Shown here: positions 14,800-21,590 of the stretch, one piece after another
Layout of the letters: each line of letters starts with the position of its first letter
How positions within the stretch are numbered: position 1 is the first letter of the stretch
Source: Phycisphaerae bacterium
Lineage (GTDB): Bacteria > Planctomycetota > Phycisphaerae > UBA1845
Length of the DNA stretch: 23,668 nt
Direction: 5' to 3'
Assembly (NCBI GenBank): GCA_021604825.1
Contig: BQJS01000057.1
Span: 1 to 23,668, forward strand
Program-made: the position numbers and the translations under genes
The notes under the pieces: generated by a model
The model's database searches: none
What the model was told of the DNA's origin: nothing
What the model saw: only the letters and a program-made list of their open reading frames with translations

Positions 14800-17205
14800 C
14801 TAGTTGCTTCCGATGTCGATCTGCAATTCAGCGAAGTCCCACAAGTCCACCGTACCCGACAAGTCGAAATCGAAGCAGTCGCAAAACGGCTCACCAATGC
14901 CACCCGCCGGACCGAGAATGCAAGGCTCGATCTGCGTGAAGTCGAATGGATTTGCAGGTGTTCCAAATTCATCATTCGTGCAGCCAACACCTTCGACGCA
15001 TGAATCAACGGTGCACTGGTCTTCATCGTTGCAATTCGCGGGTGAGTCACTGCAACCACACAGGCCCGGCTCGGTTTTTTGCGGGTCGATCGGGCACCCG
15101 TCACACTCATCGATGACCTGATCCGCATCGGTGTCCACTTCGCACTCGTCCGGAACGCCATTGGAATTGCAGTCGTTTTCGAAAAATTGCACGACCCGGA
15201 CGTTGTCATAAATGATGAAGTTGTCGGCGGCTGGATTCGCGACAGATGCGAAGATATCCATGTACCCGATCATGATGTTTCCGGGCGACGGTGCAGCGCC
15301 TGGAACGACCGCGATGATTGCGCCATCGAGTCGCCATTCGATGCTGTTTTGTTGCTGGCGGATTTCGACCTCAACCCACTGCTTGCCCGGAGCGCCTGCC
15401 GTTTCAAATGGCGGGCTCGGAAACAGCGATTGATAGAACGAATTCTGATGGGCGAGGCTGCCGGCTGCGTAGACACCGCTGGCCGACGAGTATTGGGTAT
15501 CGCCGTTGTACGCCCGATAGTCCTCAGCCGCACCTCCCTCGCCAGTGACAGCAAATGACACTCCGTCGCTTGCAGGGTTATTCGGCCAGATGACTTCCGA
15601 ACCGCCGTGGTTGATGCCCGCAATCATAAATTCGGTTGAACCGCTGCCGCCTCCCGCACCGCCGTTGTAGTTGAGCCACACGTCAAACCGCAGCGAGAAA
15701 TCGTCACCGACTTCGAACCCGATCGGGTACGCCGAAAGCGCTTCGGTTCCGGTGATGGCGTCATTGTTGTTGACGGTGAACCTGGCACCAATCGTTTCCG
15801 CACCCGCGCTGTTCGGTGCCGGTGGAATGCCGCTGACCCCGTAATCAAACGCGAAGTCTGCAGTGTAGTCACTGGAAGATGTATACAATTCCCAGATGAA
15901 CCCGCTCGTGCCGGCATCGAAATCATCTTTAAACACCAGTACGCCGTTGGTGGAGACGTAGTCGCATGTCTCGGCGGTGAGTGCGTCATAAAGCGCGAGT
16001 CCGTAGTTGTGCCCTTGCTCGATGAACCGGCTGGCCTGCCAACCAGGAATGAATCCGGATTCGGGCGTGAAGGTATATTCAGCGTTTAGACCAGCCGCGC
16101 TGTGTGCCCAATGCCTGGCCACGCCGGGGCCATCAGGTGGCGAACTGCCATACAGCAGGTTCATTGTCGGCTCACGAGTCACCAGTGCCTGAACGAAAGG
16201 CGTGTTTTCATGTTCCGCGTAGATCCAGATGGAGATGTCCGTCGTGTTGTTGAACGAATGAAAATCGATGAAGTAGTCGGCGCTGCTATTCGTATCTGCT
16301 TTCATCGCAGCCGTGAGGACGGTCAAGTCAGTATAGAGGACAGGATCGTCCCAATCGCGGTTGTGGTCGATGTTTGGATTCTCTGGATTACTTCGCGCGT
16401 GCCCCGCCCACTTGCCGTCTGGGTTGCAGTTGGGATAAACGTAAAAGTCAGCCACCTGCCGAAGGGCGTCCGCGCGTGGATCAGCGCTGAGGATGAATTC
16501 GATCATGCCTTCAAACGTGATATGGCCCGTGTTTTCGTTGGGATGGTTCCCGGTGGTGAGTACGACGACGCTCTTGGGGCCGGGCGCGGATGCGTCGCTG
16601 ATGAGATAACCGTACATCGGCAGTTGTGGAACCGCTCGACCCAAATCTGTCAGCGTGCCATCGTTGGAGTATCCCAAAATGAAATTGGCGTCGGCGCTGG
16701 GCGTAGGGCTGACGTATGGACTTGTGCTGACGGTGGCCATGTGCTGCTCGGTCGCTTCCCACGGATAGGGCAGGCCATACGCGAACCACATCGTGTCTTG
16801 CGTAAACGGTGCATTGTTGCTGAAGCTGTAATAACCGGCGTCGTTCTCACCGTTGTCGAAAAAGTGCCACGTCTGCTGATCGTAGCTGTACACGTATCGG
16901 TGACCATCGCCCAGGGAGTAGCCGGCAACATGATCGTTGGGGATGCGGAACGTCGGATTGAGTCCCTGCACTCCGGTTGCTTTGCAGTAAATCCAGCGGC
17001 TGATGTAAATGTCGCGACGTGGTCCGAGGGTGATCAGTGTGGGTGTGATCGTCGTTTGAGCTGCGTCGAGCGCTCCATGATCAAAATCCCATTCGAGTGT
17101 GATTTGTCCAAACGATTGCCCGGCACTCAAAAGCACAACGAGGATCGCGATGAGCCACGACACTCGGTTTCCAATCAGCGCAGGAACGACGCGCGTGTTC
17201 TTCAT
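14800..17205 (-). CDS. Secreted M14 carboxypeptidase of cytosolic-carboxypeptidase (M14D) type with dockerin-like tail
   Basis: 801 residues; ATG 17205 has GAGGGG just upstream. Signal peptide 1-33 (SFG-QI). Residues 36-165 resemble the N-terminal beta-sandwich of cytosolic carboxypeptidases: FDHGALDAA, YCKATGVQGLNPTFRI, VYSYD and DTMWFAYGLPYP. Catalytic domain about 170-412: H221 and E224 (NHPNENTG), NPDG (261-264), N282-R283 (DHNRDW), H316 (DFHSF) and a probable catalytic Glu at 382 (FTPESG; Glu376 is the alternative). Then a lectin-like region (about 418-690), a DCNSNGVPDECEVDTDAD block like thrombospondin type 3, a Cys-rich segment, and a dockerin-like end with CILGPAGG and DFDLSGTVDLWD. 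Animal members of this type remove glutamates from tubulin inside cells; an exported bacterial form must act on something else, perhaps peptides or peptidoglycan stems. Divergent from the sigma/kinase operon. Confidence 0.88.
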   Translation of the reverse strand: MKNTRVVPALIGNRVSWLIAILVVLLSAGQSFGQITLEWDFDHGALDAAQTTITPTLITLGPRRDIYISRWIYCKATGVQGLNPTFRIPNDHVAGYSLGDGHRYVYSYDQQTWHFFDNGENDAGYYSFSNNAPFTQDTMWFAYGLPYPWEATEQHMATVSTSPYVSPTPSADANFILGYSNDGTLTDLGRAVPQLPMYGYLISDASAPGPKSVVVLTTGNHPNENTGHITFEGMIEFILSADPRADALRQVADFYVYPNCNPDGKWAGHARSNPENPNIDHNRDWDDPVLYTDLTVLTAAMKADTNSSADYFIDFHSFNNTTDISIWIYAEHENTPFVQALVTREPTMNLLYGSSPPDGPGVARHWAHSAAGLNAEYTFTPESGFIPGWQASRFIEQGHNYGLALYDALTAETCDYVSTNGVLVFKDDFDAGTSGFIWELYTSSSDYTADFAFDYGVSGIPPAPNSAGAETIGARFTVNNNDAITGTEALSAYPIGFEVGDDFSLRFDVWLNYNGGAGGGSGSTEFMIAGINHGGSEVIWPNNPASDGVSFAVTGEGGAAEDYRAYNGDTQYSSASGVYAAGSLAHQNSFYQSLFPSPPFETAGAPGKQWVEVEIRQQQNSIEWRLDGAIIAVVPGAAPSPGNIMIGYMDIFASVANPAADNFIIYDNVRVVQFFENDCNSNGVPDECEVDTDADQVIDECDGCPIDPQKTEPGLCGCSDSPANCNDEDQCTVDSCVEGVGCTNDEFGTPANPFDFTQIEPCILGPAGGIGEPFCDCFDFDLSGTVDLWDFAELQIDIGSN
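14803..14950 (-). other. C-terminal dockerin-like module of the second M14 enzyme
   Basis: PFDFTQIEPCILGPAGG then CDCFDFDLSGTVDLWDFAEL: the second EF-hand loop is intact, the first has lost most acidic positions, and the C-x-x-GP motif is kept. Confidence 0.6.
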
Positions 17206-17554
17206 ATTTCCCCTCGATGCTGATTCTCAACGCGAAGATTCTGCAGGCTGTCGGATCTCCAACGTTGAATTGTACGCAAACGGTTTGGTCGATCCAAGGG
17301 GCTGTGGCTTATGGGACCGTGATCTCGCGAGCGACTCGACCAATACTCACCCAGATCAGATGACCCGGTAAAGGTTGTTGCGATTTCTTCAACATGGGCG
17401 GGATCGGAGTCGTTTTGGGAATATTTGGCGCGAAATTCAGACGCTCTACGCATATTGAGATGTCACATGGTGGGTGACCACAGATCGGCGAGGTCGAGTG
17501 ACGCATCGTTATTGGCAGTCGAAACCGCGAACTGAAGAATCAAGGGAAAAGCAA
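17206..17554. other. Divergent intergenic region, 349 bases
   Basis: Lies between the M14 gene and the sigma factor gene. Contains a good minus-strand promoter candidate (17269-17297). No convincing plus-strand promoter was found, so control of the sigma/kinase operon is not visible here. If the sigma gene starts at GTG 17474 the region is shorter. Confidence 0.45.
17269..17297 (-). promoter_or_regulatory. Probable promoter of the second M14 gene
   Basis: Reading the minus strand, TTGGAT (17297-17292) and TACAAT (17274-17269) are exactly 17 bases apart. The -10 matches 5 of 6 consensus bases, the -35 3 of 6. The leader would be about 55 bases. Confidence 0.4.
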
Positions 17555-18346
17555 ATGGTTATTGCCGCCGTTCAAGCAAGTATTCCGAGCCTGGTAGGGG
17601 AGAAATCGGTGCGTTTCGAGCGGGGCGGTATGCGTTCAACCGGGCGGCATGGCAGCCGGTTTACTAAAGGCAACCTTGGTTCGGACTCTGGTTGCACCTA
17701 TACTGGCGGCCAGTCGGTGCGGGCGGGCGTCGCGCCGACATCTCGCGGACGACGACCATTGGCTGAATCAGAGAACGACATCACGCAATTGCTACGCGCA
17801 GCCGCCTCTGGCGAGCGCGGTGATATGGATGCGCTGATGGCTGCGATCTACGACGATTTGCGCCGGTTGGCTGTCTCGCACATGTCGTCAGAACGCCACG
17901 ATCACACGCTTCAGCCGACGGCACTCGTTCACGAGGCATACATGAAGCTTGTCGGTCAGCACTCCACCGATTGGGCTGACCGGTTGCATTTCTTCTCAGT
18001 GGCCTCACGGATCATTCGCCGAATTCTGATCGACCACGCCCGCGAACGCCGAGCGCAGAAACGCGGTGGGGCGGCTGACCGCTTGTCGATGGACGCCATC
18101 GACACACCGTTTGAAGATCGCGGGATCGATCTCATCGCACTTGACGAAGCGCTGAAAGACCTCGCCCAGATCGACGAACGCCAGGCGCGAATTGTTGAGC
18201 TTCGATTCTTCGGTGGATGCACGATCGAAGAGGTGGCTAAGCTTCTCGAAGCCGGTCGTCGCACGATTGATCGGGACTGGATGGCCGCAAAAGCTTGGTT
18301 GTATTGCCGCCTCGCCGATCAACCCGCGGACGGGTCCGATGATTGA
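17555..18346 (+). CDS. ECF-type RNA polymerase sigma factor (TIGR02999-like), kinase-linked
   Basis: 263 residues from ATG 17555, which has AAGGGA about eight bases upstream. The frame extends back to GTG 17474 and could also start at ATG 17630 or TTG 17759; family homology begins only near residue 75 (NDITQLL), so the N-terminal extension of about 70 residues may be real or not. Region 2 holds IYDDLRRLA (98-106) and HTLQPTALVHEAYMKL (117-132), the hallmark of TIGR02999-type sigma factors common in planctomycetes; FFSVASRIIRRILIDHAR (146-163) is region 2.3/2.4-like; region 4 runs about 195-255 with ARIVELRFFGGCTIEEVA and a helix-turn-helix. It should direct RNA polymerase to specific promoters. 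QPTA at 120-123 replaces the usual acidic DAED. Its stop overlaps the kinase start by eight bases, so the two are co-translated. No anti-sigma gene is present. Confidence 0.88.
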   Translation: MVIAAVQASIPSLVGEKSVRFERGGMRSTGRHGSRFTKGNLGSDSGCTYTGGQSVRAGVAPTSRGRRPLAESENDITQLLRAAASGERGDMDALMAAIYDDLRRLAVSHMSSERHDHTLQPTALVHEAYMKLVGQHSTDWADRLHFFSVASRIIRRILIDHARERRAQKRGGAADRLSMDAIDTPFEDRGIDLIALDEALKDLAQIDERQARIVELRFFGGCTIEEVAKLLEAGRRTIDRDWMAAKAWLYCRLADQPADGSDD

Positions 18347-21068
18347 CGAACGGGTCAAGAAGGCGCACGCGATCTTCGTCGAAGCCCTCGGACGCGAGGA
18401 AGCAGATCGCGAGTCATACATCGCCGACGTTTGCGCAGACGACCATTCGCTGCGTCGCGAGGTGAATCGACTGCTCGGTGCGGTTGAGCGTTCCACCGAT
18501 TTTCTCGAAGCGCCGGCGATCACCAGCGATCGCTCCAGCGAAGTCACCAACACGCGACTATCGATCCATGATATTCCCGGTTATCGCATACTCCGGACCC
18601 TGGGGGTGGGCGGGATGGCGACCGTTTACGAAGCCGAGCAGGACCATCCGCGCCGACTTGTCGCGTTGAAGGTGATGCACCGATCACTCGCCGAAACGTC
18701 GGCGCTTCAGCGATTCCGATTTGAAACCGAAACCCTCGCGCGACTTAAGCATCCCGGCATCGCTCAAATCCACGAAGCTGGGACCGTCGAAGATGAAGCC
18801 GGTAAGCCCGTCCCGTTCTTTACGATGGAATTGGTCGAGGACGCGCTTCCGATCACACGGCATGCAGCCGACACAAACATCGACCTCCGCAAACGACTCG
18901 ACATGTTCGTCGCGGTGTGCGAAGCGGTTCGATGCGGGCACAACGCAGGGGTCATTCATCGCGACTTAAAACCGTCCAACGTGTTGGTCGACAATTCCGG
19001 CAAGATCAAAATCATCGACTTCGGCATCGCCCGTACGCTTGGTCCGGTCGAGTCGCGGATTACCCTTGAGTCTGAACGCGAAAAATTGATCGGGACGCTT
19101 AATTACATGAGCCCCGAACAATGCGTGGGTGATGACGTCGATACCCGCACCGATGTTTATGCGCTCGGCGTTATGCTCTATGAACTCGTCACCGGAAAAC
19201 TCCCCCACGATTTATCAAAGACATCCATTCCAGAAGCCGCCCGCGTGATTCAAAGCGTGGCCCCCGCCCGCCCCAGCGCAGTGGTGCGGGACATCCCCGG
19301 TGATCTGGAACTCATCATCATGACCGCGATCGACAAGGACCGTGATCGCCGCTATGCGGGTGCGGTGGAACTGGCGGCAGACATTCGTCGCTTCGTCGCT
19401 AATCAACCCATCCAAGCCCGCCCGCCGACGATGCTTTATCAGGCGCGGAAATTTGCCCAGCGTCACCGGGCGCTGGTGACGGGTGGGGCGCTGATGGTCT
19501 GCGTTTTGATTGTCGCAGTATTCGTTACATCGCGGATGGCCGTCGTTGCCAACCGGGCCCGGAAGGCGGCAGAGCTTCGCGAACGCGAACTCGAACACGT
19601 CACCGAGTTTCAGCGATCGCAACTCAGCGGCATCGACATCGCCGCGATGGGGGATCGTTTGCGCGAAACGCTTGTTGAGAAGCTGGCGGCTGACACGATG
19701 ACGGCGAGTGAAGCGGAAGACCTGTTTGAAGCGGTGAACTTTCCTTCGGTCGCGCTCACGCTCATTCGGGAAAACGTGCTGGAGCGTTCGCACGTCGCGA
19801 TCGATGAACGTTTCGCAGATCAGCCGCTGTTGCGGGCCCGCCTACTGCAAACCCTCGCGGGAACGATGGGGGCACTGGGAATTCCCGAGAGCGCCGAACC
19901 CGTCCTCACCGACGCGTTGGCAATACGCCGCGAAGAGTTGGGTGAAGACGACCCGGAGACGCTTTCATCATCGCACACGATGGGCATGCTGCTGGGGGCC
20001 CTCGGTAGATATGATGAGGCCCTTCTCAGTCTTCAAGATACATACGACCGGCGCAAGCGCGTCCTTGGCGAAGATCACCCGGATACGCTCTCGACAGCCA
20101 ACACGCTTGGCGGTGTTCTGCGTTACCTGGGACGTTTGGAGGACGCAGCCGCCATCTGGGACGCGACGCTGGCGACGCGCCGACGCGTGTTGGGCGACGA
20201 CCATCGAGATACGTTGGTTTCACTCAATAATGTCGGTGTGGTTTGTGCGTACCAAGGGGACCTTGATGGGGCGGAAGTGGCGTGGCGCGAACTGCTTGAA
20301 CGACGGCGGAGGCTGCTGGGCAAAGATCATGCGAATTTTCAAAATATCCTGACCAATTTGGGGTTGCTGCTTCTTGAACGAGGCAAATTCGATGAAGCTC
20401 GCGCGATGTTGGAAGAGTCGCTTGAAGGACTTCTCAAAACCAAGGGTGAGGACCATCCCAGCACCCTCAGCACGATGGCCAGCTTGGCTGAGTTGCTGCT
20501 CGACATGAAAGACGACGCCGGTGAGCCGTTGCTACGCCGGGCCATCGCCGGGCGAACCAAGGTGCTTGGGGCAGGGCACCCCAACACGCTGCGGTTGCGC
20601 GCAAGGCTCGCGGCATGGTTTAGCCAGCAAGGTGAACTTGAACGCGCTGCCGACGACCTCAAGGCATTGCTGGCAACACAGCGGGAGCTTCTGGGCTCGG
20701 ATCGTGCTGATACGATCGAATCGATGCACTATCTTTCATTGACGCTCTTGGGTCTGGATCAACCCACCGAAGCCGAGGCGCTTGCGAAGGAGTGCGTTGA
20801 GCGTTCGCAAAAATTAGCCCCCGATGCGAAGACGCCCAACGCGGAGTTTCTGGTGGGGTGGGCGCGAACGCTCACTGCACTGGGACGTTATGCACAGGCG
20901 GAATCCATTCTCGTTGAAGCGCACGGCGATCTGTCGGCGGTGCTGGGGGCCAACGATCCGCGCACCAAGGACAGCACGAAAGCGCTCGCCGACCTGTACA
21001 CCGCGTGGCACAAATCCGATCCGGAAGCTGGCCATGACGTCCAAGCCACCGAGTGGCAGAACCGTTAA
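18339..21068 (+). CDS. Transmembrane Ser/Thr protein kinase with C-terminal TPR array
   Basis: 909 residues from ATG 18339 (ATGATTGA overlap with the sigma stop). A longer frame from 18192 would lie inside the sigma gene and is rejected. Residues 1-60 are a helical segment (DERVKKAHAIFVEAL, SLRREVNRLL) typical before planctomycete kinase domains. Kinase domain about 80-355: glycine loop GVGGMATVYEA (89-99), Lys111, HRDLKPSN (207-214), DFG (227-229), SPE (258-260) and TDVYALG (271-277), so all catalytic residues are present (Hanks type, PknB-like). One membrane helix at about 380-399, then a Lys/Arg/Glu-rich helix and about nine 42-residue kinesin-light-chain-type TPR units (about 496-895) with LGxDHPxTL turns. 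With the kinase inside, the TPR part should face outward and may sense a protein or peptide ligand. The most likely target is the sigma factor encoded upstream; this is inferred. Confidence 0.93.
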   Translation: MIDERVKKAHAIFVEALGREEADRESYIADVCADDHSLRREVNRLLGAVERSTDFLEAPAITSDRSSEVTNTRLSIHDIPGYRILRTLGVGGMATVYEAEQDHPRRLVALKVMHRSLAETSALQRFRFETETLARLKHPGIAQIHEAGTVEDEAGKPVPFFTMELVEDALPITRHAADTNIDLRKRLDMFVAVCEAVRCGHNAGVIHRDLKPSNVLVDNSGKIKIIDFGIARTLGPVESRITLESEREKLIGTLNYMSPEQCVGDDVDTRTDVYALGVMLYELVTGKLPHDLSKTSIPEAARVIQSVAPARPSAVVRDIPGDLELIIMTAIDKDRDRRYAGAVELAADIRRFVANQPIQARPPTMLYQARKFAQRHRALVTGGALMVCVLIVAVFVTSRMAVVANRARKAAELRERELEHVTEFQRSQLSGIDIAAMGDRLRETLVEKLAADTMTASEAEDLFEAVNFPSVALTLIRENVLERSHVAIDERFADQPLLRARLLQTLAGTMGALGIPESAEPVLTDALAIRREELGEDDPETLSSSHTMGMLLGALGRYDEALLSLQDTYDRRKRVLGEDHPDTLSTANTLGGVLRYLGRLEDAAAIWDATLATRRRVLGDDHRDTLVSLNNVGVVCAYQGDLDGAEVAWRELLERRRRLLGKDHANFQNILTNLGLLLLERGKFDEARAMLEESLEGLLKTKGEDHPSTLSTMASLAELLLDMKDDAGEPLLRRAIAGRTKVLGAGHPNTLRLRARLAAWFSQQGELERAADDLKALLATQRELLGSDRADTIESMHYLSLTLLGLDQPTEAEALAKECVERSQKLAPDAKTPNAEFLVGWARTLTALGRYAQAESILVEAHGDLSAVLGANDPRTKDSTKALADLYTAWHKSDPEAGHDVQATEWQNR

Positions 21069-21193
21069 GAGGTTGCGCTCCTGCTTTCCATAGACGGCGT
21101 TCTCACACACGACTTGTCGATCGTGCCCTTCGCTTTCTTGGTTTGACCAAGCACGCCCAGGAATGCATGGTCGCTTAGTTGTGCTCCAACTGC

Positions 21194-21215
21194 GCAAAAA
21201 TACAAAATATTTTGC
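21194..21215. repeat. AT-rich imperfect palindrome
   Basis: GCAAAA-A-TA, loop CAAAA, TATTTTGC: an 8-base stem with one bulged A in an otherwise GC-rich region. Could be a weak terminator 125 bases after the kinase gene or a protein-binding site. Confidence 0.3.
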
Positions 21216-21428
21216 CATTGCTAACTCAACCACGTGCGCAAAATTCTTTCGCACGACGCGATCGGATGGCCGTGGTGCAAACACCCTAAGCGAACGATTG
21301 TCATAGCGCGTTCGGGACGGTTCCGCGTAAGCGCGAAGGCTCTGAAGTTAGCTTGAGATAATAGGCACATTTTGACGGAAATACGTCTTGAGCGAATTCG
21401 TTTGGTGACAATCTCATCGACGGTAAAG

Positions 21429-21457
21429 TTGAGTTTGCTTCTTCAGGTTGATATCCT
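21429..21457 (+). promoter_or_regulatory. Possible promoter of the NxxGxxxF-repeat gene
   Basis: TTGAGT (21429-21434) and TATCCT (21452-21457) are 17 bases apart; each matches its consensus at 4 of 6 positions. The leader would be about 125 bases. Confidence 0.33.
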
Positions 21458-21577
21458 CAAAACATGCTGTGATTTTTCATTTCGTGGCTCGAGTTCGTAA
21501 TGACTGTGCATGCTCCAAGAACCTTCACTCAATTCTCCGCATGCGCTTCCAGGCTCGCCACGCTTTTCAACTCTGTT

Positions 21578-21583
21578 AGGAGG
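21578..21583 (+). promoter_or_regulatory. Consensus ribosome binding site AGGAGG
   Basis: Perfect Shine-Dalgarno seven bases before ATG 21591; the strongest such site in the window. It fixes the start of the last gene. Confidence 0.85.
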
Positions 21584-21590
21584 TCGGAAC

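Larger units (their letters stand above)
21069..21590. other. Intergenic region, 522 bases
   Basis: No gene supported on either strand. Contains a 6-base hairpin CTTGGT/ACCAAG (21137-21151), an AT-rich imperfect palindrome (21194-21215), a CGTGCG/CGCACG stem (21233-21255), and near its end a promoter candidate (21429-21457) and a perfect ribosome binding site for the next gene. Confidence 0.5.

Noticed and set aside
16102..17223. 373-codon open frame on the plus strand across the M14 gene
   Set aside because: It is antisense to a gene with signal peptide and full catalytic motifs; no domain or ribosome site is seen, and high GC with biased codons readily gives such shadow frames.
18192..18338. 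Upstream extension of the kinase frame
   Set aside because: It lies inside the sigma factor's region 4 coding sequence; the conserved kinase N-terminal segment starts at the ATG at 18339, giving a normal overlap.
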